64,000 nucleotides of DNA from Tritrichomonas musculus (taxonomy: Eukaryota; Parabasalia; Tritrichomonadida; Tritrichomonadidae), in assembly GCA_039105265.1 (NCBI GenBank), contig JAPFFF010000054.1:620001-684000 (forward strand). Reading direction: 5' to 3'. Shown piece after piece: positions 33,697 to 43,935 of this stretch; position 1 is the first letter of the stretch; each line of letters starts with the position of its first letter. The notes beneath the pieces are model-generated. The model was given only the letters and a program-made list of their open reading frames with translations. It made no database searches and was not told the DNA's origin. A program made the translations under genes and the position numbers.

Positions 33697-34389
33697 TTTT
33701 TTTAATTGAAAAAATTCGTTTGAAAATTAAGTTCAATTCAATTTTTTATTTTATTGAATAAAACAAAATTTTCTTCTAAAATTGTGCTTGATTCAACTGT
33801 TTTCTACAAAATATTTTAGTTTTTTTGACTTAAAAAAATTAAAAAATTAAATTGATCTGAAATTCAATATAAAATTTATATTATAAATTTGTCATTCAGA
33901 AACATTAAAAAAAAAATAGAAATATGATTTTCAAAATATGAAAGAAAACAAGTACTTTTATATATAAATGTAACATGTAATTTTGAATTGAGGTTTTATA
34001 TCAAAACTTTTCATGAGATATAAAATACAGTTTATTAGAAAAATTGAATAAATTGGAATCCGAAACTTTTTCAGAAACAATATAAAAATTGTTTTTTTTT
34101 TTTTTGCAAAATGATGTTTTTTTTTTTTTTTGTTATTGAGAAAGAATGAATATGAATGTAACTTTTTCGGTACATGGATTGTAATCTGGTTGCAGGAGCG
34201 GTAGCCATTAATTGGGGAAAAACGATGGATTCAAAATCTAGATTATTTTTATTATAAAATATTTATGATCATTAATTTGTTATATGGAAAAATACTTAAA
34301 AATAGCATAAAAATGTAATTTTTATTTTTTATGAAACATAAAAATATCTCCAAAAAATAATATAATAAATTTGCATGGAAAATATCTAA
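33697..34389. other. AT-rich intergenic sequence
   Basis: It contains poly(T) runs near 34090 and 34120. No gene or repeat is recognised. Confidence 0.5.
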
Positions 34390-35391
34390 TTATATAAAAC
34401 ATGAATATAAATCATCATACTGTTCATCTTTCAACATATCAACTTCATTTCCATTAAATAAATCTTTGAAAAATGAGTTGAGCATAATATTATCATTACT
34501 ATTTTCTGGGATTTTTTCATCTTTTTTGGCTTCTATTTGATTTTTATTAGCATCTAATAATGATTTGAAAGGGTCATTTATATTAAATTGAATTGAATTT
34601 ACTTGTGAAGATGAAATATTCTGAGATAAAGATTTTGAATCAGAATTTTCACTAGGCAAATTAGAATTTGAAAGGTTTTGAGCTGAAGGAGATTTTATTT
34701 CTGAGACTAAATTTGATTGTTCCTGTGTAAGAACTTGTGGTAAGCTAGAATTTGGAGAAACTCCTAAAGATGACGATTCAGATAAATTTTCTTCATCAAA
34801 AGAATTAGGTTGTTTTTGAAGTAAATGTTTATATCTATATCTACACTGAACGTCGCTTCGGTTTCCCATGCACACAGATATTTTCATCCAGTTTTTATTT
34901 CCAAACTTTTTAACTAAATCAATGAGCATAGCTTCTTCTTCTTCCGTCCAGTGATTTTTGCTAATTTTTGGATCTAAAACACGTATCCATCTTTGCGAGC
35001 ATTGTGACCTTGAACGTCCATTTCCAACATATAAAGCTATTTTATTCCAATTATCATTTCCATACTTGTGAATTGCCATCAATAATCTATTGTCTTCATT
35101 TGTACTCCAAGATCTTGTTTGTCTTCTTGATTGAATGGCTAATTTGTTGTGAATTGGTGGAGGTTCGAGAGGCTTCTCTTTTTCAGTCATAACTATTGCC
35201 GCCAGTTTCTCGGCAGGTGCAGAACTGTTGCATATATTAATTGACTGGCTCATTAGCTCATTTTCATCTATTAAATGATTTATATATTTTTGAAAAATTT
35301 CCCTGATTGTTTGATCCTTTTCACTATTTAATGCGAAACCAGCTGTATCAGCAGCATAATTCATGATTATATCAATGAGAGGAGATTGCAT
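34390..35391 (-). CDS. R2R3 Myb-like transcription factor
   Basis: A 333-residue intact protein. An N-terminal region of about 95 residues with short helices precedes two Myb repeats. Repeat 1 (near 93-140) is SWSTNEDNRLLMAIHKYG, WNKIALYVGNGRSRSQCSQRW; repeat 2 (near 145-195) is HWTEEEEAMLIDLVKKFG, WMKISVCMGNRSDVQCRYRY. The spaced Trp residues and recognition helices (RSRSQCSQRW, RSDVQCRYRY) indicate nuclear sequence-specific DNA binding. The C-terminal 140 residues are Ser/Asn-rich and end in an acidic DEQYDDLYSCFI, a plausible activation segment. Target genes are unknown. Confidence 0.92.
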   Translation of the reverse strand: MQSPLIDIIMNYAADTAGFALNSEKDQTIREIFQKYINHLIDENELMSQSINICNSSAPAEKLAAIVMTEKEKPLEPPPIHNKLAIQSRRQTRSWSTNEDNRLLMAIHKYGNDNWNKIALYVGNGRSRSQCSQRWIRVLDPKISKNHWTEEEEAMLIDLVKKFGNKNWMKISVCMGNRSDVQCRYRYKHLLQKQPNSFDEENLSESSSLGVSPNSSLPQVLTQEQSNLVSEIKSPSAQNLSNSNLPSENSDSKSLSQNISSSQVNSIQFNINDPFKSLLDANKNQIEAKKDEKIPENSNDNIMLNSFFKDLFNGNEVDMLKDEQYDDLYSCFI

Positions 35392-38084
35392 TTGTTATTT
35401 TTAAAAAAAATGGAGTGATTTGTTCTATTCAAAAAAAAAATTAAGCAAACAGACCATATTAAGGTTGAACAAAAGCAGTATATGATATCATATTGTAATA
35501 TAATAAAATATATGATGACATCAATTTATTTACTAAATATAATGGTAAAATTAACGTAAAATATAAAAATAAATTAATTTTTCTTTTTGAATGAAAATTT
35601 TACAATTTGATAAGTTTAGAAAAAAAAATGATGTTTTGTATAAATATCATAGCAAATATGAGGAAAATGCAATTTTAAATATAAGATATATTTTTTAGTT
35701 AATTTATTAAATTGAATTAAATTTTTATGAAATATTTGAATCATAAGAAAATTGAGATCAATTCTATGAAATTATTATATACTTCAGAATATTGTGCATT
35801 TTTATAAGAAATAATTGTGAGATTGTAAGATATAAACAATTGAATAATTGTGAGAAAATAAAGATTTCTGAAAAGTAAAAATATGTAAAGTATTCAAAGT
35901 AAAAATCTATCCAAAATAAAGTCCCCAGCGTCGGAATTTTTGATTTTTTAAAATAATTCTTTTCAAAATCAAAAAATATGTCCAATTTTTCAAATTTTAA
36001 CTCAGGTTGAAAAGATTAGCTGAGTGATTATTTATGAAATTATCTCTACTTTTAGCAAGATATAGAATAATTTAAATATATTATATAATGATATTATTTT
36101 TTTATGAATATTTAATATAAAAAATTAAAATTTATTATGATATTTTTCGCAAAATTTGTATTTTTGTTGTCACTTTTTGAATACTACAAAATTGAATGAA
36201 TACCTTAATAGGGTCTAAGCAAACCAAAAAAATAATCATTTGAATTATCAGAAAAAGTTTATATATAGAATATATTGAAAAGTTCAATTAAAATTTCAAT
36301 GATATAAATCCAATAATCTTTTGAAATTTTTTAAAACAATATTCAATTAAATTGTGAAATAAAATATAGTTTTTAATTTATTTTCAAAATAATTCTAGAT
36401 AGATTTATATTTGTGCATAATAATCCCCAAAAAATTTTTTTTGGGAAAACTTTTTGATAAGCCGGTTAATTATCATAGTTTTTAATTTTTTTATTCCTTA
36501 TTTAATGTATAATAATTTCATTTGGTTTAGTTTGGGTGTAATTGATTATATTCTTTATAGTCAATAATTTGAGAAAGAATGAAAATTCTATTGAATTTTG
36601 TTTGAATTATTAAAGTAAAAATCTCTTTCAAAATAATTAATTACTTTTAAATATGCAGTTGAATTGTTATGTATAGTTTTAAAATAAATAACTTTTTGGA
36701 GTAATTAAAGAGAAATAGAATTGATTTATTCTTATTTATCTTTTCTGAAGAGGATAAGAAAAGAATATAAAAAACTATTAAAAAGTTATCGAGCCATGGT
36801 TAATTTTTTAATAAATTGATTCAATTTTAATTTATAATTTATATTCTGTTTTTTAAATGGTTTTATCTGTTTTATATAATATCATTAATATTTGGATTTG
36901 CCAATTTTTCTGGTTTATTTACAAAATTGAGAATAATTCTATATTATTATGAATTTTTAACTGAATATTTGAATCAAAATGATCGCAAAATTTAATTTAT
37001 AAAATCAGCCACAAAAGTTATTTCAAGAAATTTCTCTGGTATTTATGTAAAAAATATTTTTGTTTAAAATTGCGGTTGTATAAAATACGTTATTTTAAAA
37101 AAAAAAGATAAGAGTATGTTGACACAACCTCATTCTATAAAAATCTACATGTAGCATTAAAATATTTTCAATATAATTATAACTATTAAATAAATTATAT
37201 TTTTATATAAAATCTTTAATGGTTTTTATATTATTTTTTGAGATATAATGATTTTATAAATTGAATTGAATTGATAATATTTGAAATTGAATAAAAGAGA
37301 TTTTGCTTTTAATATCTTAATAAAAAGATGATATTAACGAAAAATAATAGTTTTTAAATAACAAATTTGTGTTTAATTTTATAAAAAGTATGATTTTTAT
37401 ATATATATTAAAGAATTTTACATCCAATTATGAAAATCTGATAAGCAAGAATAAAATCAATGATGTTTGATTTTCATTCTATTATTCTGAGAACTATTTG
37501 ATTGACAAAGATTTTTTTTAAATTAATTTTTTATTAAATTAAAAAAAACTCATTTTTATTAAAATAATATATTTTTTAAAAAATTCAGCAGTTTCATTGA
37601 AATATAACTTGTCTGTATAAATTTGTTCATTGCTTCCTAATATATATTTTAATATCATTCTAAAAAATTGGGCCAATTTTTTTATAATTATAGTAAATTG
37701 TAGAATACATCCTTTTGAAAAAACAGTAGAGGCGGTTTTCTTTGGTAAGAGGTTTTTCCTACAGTAAGCTAATAATACTCTCTTCAAATTTATCTACAGT
37801 AAATCGCTTTTCAATTTTTTATCTGAAATAATTGAAGTAACACATTGATTAAATTGTATGATTTTATGAAATGTTTTATAAAACTTTGAAATATTTTTTC
37901 TGAATATTGAGCTGTCAAAAGTTTTTACTCAAAAACCTCATTAAACATATCTTTGTACCACACTTTATACGCCTTAACTGAAATCTGAATAGCTTTTATC
38001 TTACCCAAAAAAGAAAGGACGTATCTGATTTTTAAATTTGAAAAAGATAAAGCAAATTGAATTAATTATAATAATAAAAAACAT
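35392..38084. other. 2.7-kb AT-rich intergenic region
   Basis: Only short low-complexity ORFs are present. The longest (37539-37787, minus strand, 82 codons) has no recognisable domain. No clear repeat boundaries or RNA genes are seen. Confidence 0.5.
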
Positions 38085-39545
38085 TTATTTATAAACATTT
38101 GAAAGGAAAATTTGCATTTGTCTGTATGTGTTTTCATCAAAAATTTGAGAAAGAGAAGTGATCATTAGAAGATCGTCGTTACTTAATGAATCAAATTCTT
38201 TGTTCTGAATTTCACTAATCTGTTTCGCTGATAAGCATTCATGATCTTCGTTCTGAAGCTCAAGGCTTTCGTTTTTAACTGCGATAAATGCAAAAGTTAG
38301 TCTAATGATAGATGTCATCTGTTGCTCGGCGGCCATATTCCTAGCGAATTTCGGAGAACACTGAAGCATTGAGACAGTTGACGATGCCCACGATGAGCAA
38401 TTGTTTAAACTCATCGTCAAGATGATCATTTTATTAATTTGATCTTTTTTTGATTTAGAAGATATCGGCCAAAATGGTTTAAAATATGGTGAAATACTGC
38501 TATTATTGGAATCGTTTTCATTGGTTGTATATAAATTTGATTGGATTGCAGATCTATACTGTTCTAAAAAAAATTTCTCGTTTGTACGAAAAATTTTCAT
38601 GTCTTGCAAACGGATCCAAGTTGTTGGACGAGGTGAAATTGATAGGTATTCTTCTGGTGTTACTTTTTGTGAGCAAACGCATTGAAGAAAGAGTCCGGGT
38701 GTTGGATAATTTTTAACATTGAGAGAACTAAGTTCTCGCTGTGATGGGAGGATGAAATGTGATAAAAAATGTAGAAGATCAATGAATTTATGGTTGAACG
38801 GTTGGTAAGGAATATTTGATTCCTGTTCATTTAAACTAGTTGCTCTAGATATTGGCGGTTTAACTTTAGAAATTGTATTTATTTTATTTTTTTGTGAAGT
38901 TTGAAGATTTTGAAAATTGAATGGTTCATTGTCTTCAAATGGTGGAAGCTCAATAACAGTAGTCATTTGTGTTTGTATATGCGATGTTAATGCTGTAGCG
39001 TAGAAATTCTCATCGAATGGTTTTATCAGTTCAAAAGATGGTAAAATATCAATTTTTGATTGAGCAAGAGCCAAGCATTCATCCGAGATTCGATTAATAA
39101 GGTTTCCAAGTGATGAATAATTTACATATGATGTATCTTGTTTGGGATTGTTTTGTACTAATAAATTTCTTACGTTATTAGCAAGTACTTTTGTCCAAAA
39201 AATAAGCATTTCATTGAGATGTTCATTTTTTCGTATATTGTTAGAATCAAAAATAAGTCCAACTGAGTAATAATGATATCTATTTTTTGATGAAGATATA
39301 TTAAAAATTGCGCATTTAACTAATAATTTATAGCACTGTATTTCAATCGATGAAACAGAGAAATTTTCAAAAGATCTTTGTTCTTGACGGTGAACGTTAC
39401 TTAAAGAAATTTTAATTATATCTTCAATCTGTTGATCAGTTAATTCTTTGAAAACTTTTTTATGACAAAGTCTTATTCCTGTTAAAAGATCAAAAGAACC
39501 TATAAAAACTCCTGATAATGGTCTGTTTTTATCATCTTTTTGCAT
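38085..39545 (-). CDS. C9orf72-like longin-DENN protein
   Basis: A 486-residue protein, against 481 for human C9orf72. The N-terminus (GVFIGSFDLLTGIRLCHKK) fits a longin strand-helix start resembling C9orf72's FAYWDNILGPRVRHIW. Later blocks run in the same order as the human protein: TSHIQTQMTTVIELP (human SSHLQTCGCSVVV), an ILPSQREL block (human LTPAERKC), YPTPGLFLQCV (human YESGLFVQGLL) and SPRPTTWIRLQDMKIFRTNE (human APYPTTHIDVDVNTVKQMPP). The family acts with SMCR8 in a GAP-like complex on Rab/Arf GTPases, linked to autophagy and lysosomes; that role here is by homology only. The assignment rests on motif order read by eye. The stop is followed by ATGATT-type AT-rich sequence. Confidence 0.7.
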   Translation of the reverse strand: MQKDDKNRPLSGVFIGSFDLLTGIRLCHKKVFKELTDQQIEDIIKISLSNVHRQEQRSFENFSVSSIEIQCYKLLVKCAIFNISSSKNRYHYYSVGLIFDSNNIRKNEHLNEMLIFWTKVLANNVRNLLVQNNPKQDTSYVNYSSLGNLINRISDECLALAQSKIDILPSFELIKPFDENFYATALTSHIQTQMTTVIELPPFEDNEPFNFQNLQTSQKNKINTISKVKPPISRATSLNEQESNIPYQPFNHKFIDLLHFLSHFILPSQRELSSLNVKNYPTPGLFLQCVCSQKVTPEEYLSISPRPTTWIRLQDMKIFRTNEKFFLEQYRSAIQSNLYTTNENDSNNSSISPYFKPFWPISSKSKKDQINKMIILTMSLNNCSSWASSTVSMLQCSPKFARNMAAEQQMTSIIRLTFAFIAVKNESLELQNEDHECLSAKQISEIQNKEFDSLSNDDLLMITSLSQIFDENTYRQMQIFLSNVYK

Positions 39546-39734
39546 ATGGCAGCTTTCGTGCTTTATTTTTATTCAAAATTTTAAGAACTTTCATTAATAA
39601 CTGATTTCTGTATACTACCTATATAAACTACTCATATACGACATTATCGAGATTGTGTCCAATAAAGTAGAACTAATAGAGGCAGATAATGAATGACCAT
39701 TGTAGCATATAATTGATGACTATATGTATAAACG

Positions 39735-41621
39735 ATGGGTTTGATATGTGAATTACATGAAAATTTTATCCAACTGAAACCAATGACACTGAACACTATG
39801 TTATACGATCACGTATATGAAAGTATGAAATCCATATCTATAAATGATTTCCGTGATGACGATGATCCATTGAAACAACAAATCGAACCAATACCAACAC
39901 CAGAAGAAGTCCATGATCCGTCATATATTCGATGGCAGATGTTTGATGAGATCCCTGAACGATTATACACTATACAGTGTGAAGGTTACTTCGATAAGAA
40001 CGGCCATCCATTAGAAGATGAAACAACGATTAGACATCTAACTAATGGTGAACCACCAGTAAATATCGATGATGAACTAGAACTTTGTGATGAGAATGGC
40101 GATGTAATCGATTATATGGATTATGATGATTATTATTATTGTATGAACCATAACAAGTATGATTTACGTAAGATCACTAAACAAATCCGGACTAAGAAGT
40201 TCATCTGTGAAGCTCCAATCGGTTCTGGTAAATCGACAGCGATTATGGTAATAGTTCCAACAGTGAATATCGCTGAAGAGTTCTATACCAAGTTGAGTGA
40301 TATGGATGTTAATTCCATTCGGTTGTGTGTTAACGATAATGCGTTTAAAGAGTTTCACAAAGCGATACACAATGAAGTTAATGTTATTATTACTACATAC
40401 AACACAGCTTCGAAATGTCTAGGTGATCTATTTGAAGAATATTACATGAACGAACAACGATTAGATTATTTTCTAGTGATTGACGAAGCACATATGTTAC
40501 TACAACATATTGGATTGATCGAGATTACTAAAGAGTTCGATAAGGTTGCGTTGATAAGTGCTACTGCTGACGATATTAAACACTTCGCGTGTTTTAGAGA
40601 TTACATAATCGTTAATCCATGTATCGATAAGAGATACAATCGAAATATATACGTTAACAAGTTGATACCAGATGCTGATGAACAACGAGCTGAGATAGTT
40701 AACTAAATCGATACAAAGCGAATGAACTACGATAAAGTATTAATTAAGATCGAAGATAAGAAACAATGTAAGTTGTTGAAAGAGATGTTGAAAGATAGAT
40801 ACAAGGTTGCTTTATATACAGGTGATACCAAAGAGATTAAATTGAATGAAGATGGTTTGTTCGATGAAGATGTTGATGTTATTATATCTACCTCATCTAT
40901 CCAGAATGGACAGTCTATTAAAGAGAATATTCTATCTGTATTCGTCCAAACATATATCGATACTGTATCCAGTGTTAAACAGTTTCTAGGTCGAAACCGA
41001 AATCGAAACTCGGATGTATATGTATATGTTCGATATGGTAAACACATGAACAAGAGAAAGTACTCGATACCGAACAACAGATATGAGAGATACTTAAACG
41101 AACTGCGTGATAGAGCATGGAATTGTATGAGCAAAACAGGTTGGAATGTCGCATTATATGAGTTTGGACGTGTACGATTCGGTAAATCTGCTGATGATGA
41201 CGATTCACAAAGTGAAGTTCTCGAAGAGAATGATACTTCGTACTCCGCTACCGCGGATGAACCAGTTGATGATGATGAATCTGTTGATGAACCTATCGTT
41301 GATGAACCAGTTAATGAACCTATCGTTGATGAACATGCCGTTAATGAACCTATCGTTGATGAACATGTCGTTAATGAACCTATCGTTGATGAACATGTCG
41401 TTAATGAACCTATCGTTGATGAACATGTCGTTAATGAACCTGTTGTTAATGAACATGTCGTTAATGAACCTAACATTGATATAGAATTTACTACCAAAAG
41501 AGATCTATACAACTATTATGGAATCGATATTAAGACAATACCAGATGGGTATGAAGTTAATATGAGATATAGCAGAGTTAATGGTAAACGAGGTCGAGTG
41601 TATAAATTGGTGAAGAAGTGA
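39735..41621 (+). pseudogene. Virus-type superfamily 2 helicase (broken)
   Basis: The gene carries the SF2 helicase motifs in order: Walker A (APIGSGKST), motif Ia (VPTVNIAEE), a TTYNTAS segment, DEAH box (VIDEAH), motif III (ISATAD), and late motifs V and VI (STSSIQNGQS, QFLGRNRNR). The Walker A context and SSIQNG/QFLGR pattern recall origin-binding-type helicases of large DNA viruses (UL9-like), which unwind DNA during replication. The N-terminal 150 residues are acidic and unrecognised. The C-terminus has a run of 10-residue repeats (NEPIVDEHVV). It is broken about once and treated here as a fossil. Confidence 0.65.
41283..41475 (+). repeat. 30-bp in-frame repeat in the helicase tail
   Basis: About six copies of a 30-bp unit encode the acidic decapeptide NEPIVDEHVV and variants. 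The reverse strand is also free of stops here, which explains a long antisense ORF that I do not accept as a gene. Confidence 0.85.
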
Positions 41622-41660
41622 ATCGACGATGTGATTACTTTGTATTTTTCTCGAACTGAA

Positions 41661-41897
41661 ATGACCGCATTAACAGAACTATTCGCATGTGATGATATGA
41701 ACAAGTTGAGGCATGAACTCGCTAGACTTATCGAGTCCAAAGACTATAAGACAGTGAATACATTGTTACGTCGTAATCCAAATATATGGAAATTTAATAC
41801 TCGTGAACTTAATGAAGAGATACCATGTGATGATAAACACTTCACTAAACGAAAAGGTGTAATGAAGTTCGAGACCAGACCTCGACGTAAAGACTAA
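41661..41897 (+). CDS. Small protein, paralogue A of the foreign block
   Basis: A 78-residue protein of unknown function starting at ATG 41661. It shares a continuous block with the ORF at 42306-42731: DYKT-NTLLRRNP here against DYKT-NALFRRNP there, then R-LNE-IP and KHFTKRKG against KRFTKRNG. It is basic and probably helical, with an EL-----L--EL pattern at the start. Two related copies within 700 bp point to tandem duplication. DNA or RNA binding is possible from the charge but not shown. Confidence 0.5.
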   Translation: MTALTELFACDDMNKLRHELARLIESKDYKTVNTLLRRNPNIWKFNTRELNEEIPCDDKHFTKRKGVMKFETRPRRKD

Positions 41898-41936
41898 GAC
41901 ATGATGAGACCAAAAAGATGATTTTTTTGGCAAAAA

Positions 41937-42046
41937 CCAACTATAGTAGATGCGTCATGCATTCGATATAAGAGATGAACATACTAACCCGGGATCGCAC
42001 ATCCAATCCTTTATAAAGAGAAACAATATGCATCTACTATAGTTGG
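41937..42046. repeat. 17-bp perfect inverted repeat (RNA-like structure)
   Basis: CCAACTATAGTAGATGC at 41937-41953 is repeated inverted at 42030-42046 with a 76-base spacer. The spacer holds CCCGGGATCGCAC, which resembles a tRNA T-arm read in reverse, but I cannot fold a full cloverleaf. It may be a structured RNA, a replication or termination hairpin, or a tRNA-derived remnant. Confidence 0.6.
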
Positions 42047-42080
42047 GGAACGTGATTTAACACGTTCATTACGAGGATTA

Positions 42081-42096
42081 CATTTGTCGACAAATG
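42081..42096. repeat. 16-bp perfect palindrome
   Basis: CATTTGTCGACAAATG is fully self-complementary. It lies between the 17-bp inverted repeat and the tRNA-like element. A smaller inverted pair, AACGTG/CACGTT, lies just before it at about 42048-42066. Confidence 0.8.
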
Positions 42097-42194
42097 CTTC
42101 TGTGTTATCTATACCACAAGTAATAGTTTACCACAAGGTGTTTAGTTCGCTATGGGCTCTATCACAAATATGATACAAATTTACACAGAAAATC

Positions 42195-42267
42195 GGTATA
42201 GCAGCGAATCGAACTTGCACCTGCAACCGAAGTCCGGAGATGCACTTCATGATCCAACAACTATACC
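42195..42267 (-). ncRNA. tRNA-like element, degenerate
   Basis: On the minus strand, 73 nt have perfect 7-bp acceptor arms (GGTATAG and CTATACC) and a T-loop-like GTTCGATTC at the right distance from the 3' end. The D, anticodon and T stems pair poorly: the best anticodon stem, GCATC/GTTGC, encloses 11 bases, and the T stem has three of five pairs. It may be an unusual viral-type tRNA, a decayed tRNA or a tRNA mimic. I do not assign an anticodon. Confidence 0.35.
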
Positions 42268-42305
42268 AACACAGCTAGCTAATTATAGTATCGAAATTAA
42301 CATTT

Positions 42306-42731
42306 ATGCGTTATCTGTGTAAGTTTAATTTCATCGAAATGAGTAAGAACAAGAATACATCATTTGCAAAGCAAACTCCATACAATGGACAACCGACTCT
42401 CGAAGAGTTATACACTACCGATGACTTATCATTACTTAAACGAGCTATCATCGAGTTAACAACCAAACAAGATTATAAGACCCTCAACGCCCTGTTTCGT
42501 CGTAATCCAAATGCTAGTAAGTTCGATAGTAGAACACTTAATGAAGATATACCACAATCGACAAAACGATTCACCAAACGTAATGGCAAACTCTGTAATG
42601 TATCACGAACAGTTCCACGACAGAGTACCACCAAACCAGAAGAGAGTGACACATACACATACAAGTCCAGATACTATGATCCACATACCAAATCGTTTAC
42701 GTATGTCACTAGAATACAATCCAAATACTAA
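42306..42731 (+). CDS. Small protein, paralogue B of the foreign block
   Basis: 141 residues from ATG 42306, or 130 from a second in-frame ATG at 42339, which aligns better with paralogue A. The central block (LEELYTTDDLSLLKRAIIEL, then DYKTLNALFRRNP, LNEDIP, KRFTKRNG) matches paralogue A. The C-terminal extension is Thr/Tyr-rich (SDTYTYKSRYYDPHTKSFTY) and has no counterpart in A. Function is unknown. The ORF is clean and flanked by the tRNA-like element and by satellites. Confidence 0.5.
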   Translation: MRYLCKFNFIEMSKNKNTSFAKQTPYNGQPTLEELYTTDDLSLLKRAIIELTTKQDYKTLNALFRRNPNASKFDSRTLNEDIPQSTKRFTKRNGKLCNVSRTVPRQSTTKPEESDTYTYKSRYYDPHTKSFTYVTRIQSKY

Positions 42732-42799
42732 GTGAATCACTCCATTGGTAACATATCTATTTTTGATCGGTAACAGTCGAATCGAATACAAATATAAGT

Positions 42800-43170
42800 G
42801 GATGGTTCATCATATACAGATACAACATATACAGATATATCATTATCGATAACAACATCATCGGATACATCATATGCGGATGCAACATAAACAGATACAT
42901 CATATGCGGATACATCATATACAGATACAACACATGCGTTTATAACTTATCGATTACAACATATGCGATTACATCATATGCGGATGCAACTTATTCGAGT
43001 ACAACACATGCGGATACATCATATACAGATACATCATATGCGATTACATCTTATGCGGATACAACTTATTCGAGTACAACACATGCGTATATAACTTATC
43101 GATTACAACATATGCGATTACATAATCACTTGCGGATACATCATCGGATACATCATATGTGGATACATAT
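42800..43170 (+). repeat. 15-bp degenerate satellite
   Basis: Repeated units built on ACATCATATGCGGAT and close variants (ACAACTTATTCGAGT, ACATCATATACAGAT) run for about 370 bp. No ORF of interest is present. Confidence 0.75.
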
Positions 43171-43184
43171 TGTCGATAACAGTC

Positions 43185-43440
43185 GATCACTAACAATGAA
43201 CCATTAACAATGAACCATTAACAGTCGATCACTAACAATGAACCGCCAACAATCGATCACTAACAATGAACCATTAACAATGAACCCTTAACAGTCGATC
43301 ATTAACAATGAACCGATAACAGTCGATCGTTAACAATGAACCGATAACAGTCGATCGTTAACAGTCGATCATTAACAGTCGATCATTAACAGTCGATCAT
43401 TAACAATGAACATTAACAGTTGGACGATAACAGCATCGAT
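43185..43440 (+). repeat. 14-bp two-type satellite
   Basis: Two related 14-bp units, TAACAATGAACCAT and TAACAGTCGATCAT, alternate irregularly for about 250 bp, giving a mixed array. It follows directly after the 15-bp satellite. Confidence 0.8.
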
Positions 43441-43724
43441 ATCGGATCATCTATATTCGCATCAGATTCGACTGAAAACAGCTTATTTTTGGATCAAAAT
43501 CGATTGGTTACTATAAGGGGGATATATCGGGTTAATTTTAACCCATTAACCATTGAAGCGATTCATGAGTGATTCTGATCGATAACGAAGCGTCTGTGAT
43601 CATAACTTAACGAATCATTAACGATAAACCATGAACGGATCCAACTATACGGTTTCAATCGATAATGGATCATCTATATCCGCATCAGATTCGATTAATA
43701 ACAAGTCACTCGATATCATCTCAT

Positions 43725-43742
43725 CACACACACACACACACA
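43725..43742 (+). repeat. (CA)n microsatellite
   Basis: A run of nine or so CA dinucleotides lies between the 14-bp satellite and the 60-bp direct repeat. Confidence 0.85.
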
Positions 43743-43800
43743 TTCACAGATATTAATCGACGATACCAAAACTATATAAGAGATACATTATCGACAATAT

Positions 43801-43920
43801 TGGAGATAACATTATCGGATATATGAACGAACACATTAACACTTACATTAGCAACAATATTAACGAATACATTATCGGGTATATGAACGAATACATTAAC
43901 ACTTACATTATCGACGATAT
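43801..43920 (+). repeat. 60-bp tandem duplication
   Basis: Two adjacent 60-bp copies, each containing ACATTATCGG, TATATGAACGAA and ACATTAACACTTACATTA, differ at a handful of bases. After this the sequence returns to typical host AT-rich DNA, so I place the end of the foreign block at about 43.93 kb. Confidence 0.75.
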
Positions 43921-43935
43921 TAACCTTTTTTTCTA

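Larger units (their letters stand above)
39650..43935. mobile_element. Foreign block: virus- or plasmid-like segment
   Basis: From about 39.65 to 43.93 kb the DNA differs from the rest of the window. GC is visibly higher, CGAT/GATCGA words are frequent, and the genes use CGA and ATC codons that the host genes here use less. Contents in order: a virus-type SF2 helicase gene, a small ORF, a cluster of palindromic RNA-like structures, a second copy of the small ORF, then two kinds of satellite. It appears broken at least once. No capsid, polymerase or integrase is visible and I found no terminal repeats, so family and age are open. Confidence 0.55.

Noticed and set aside
37539-37787. 82-codon ORF
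   Set aside because: It has an ATG-type frame but no recognisable domain, sits in uniform AT-rich DNA and lacks an initiator; not called.
41205-41456. NDMFIND-type repeat ORFs
   Set aside because: These are other-frame readings of the same 30-bp repeat.
40727-41512. 261-codon antisense ORF over the helicase
   Set aside because: It is a shadow frame made by the acidic 30-bp repeat; the composition (Ser/Thr/Cys runs) is the complement of that repeat.
39650-43935. Maverick/Polinton assignment of the foreign block
   Set aside because: No polymerase B, integrase, ATPase, protease or capsid gene and no terminal repeats are visible, so only a general virus- or plasmid-like label is justified.
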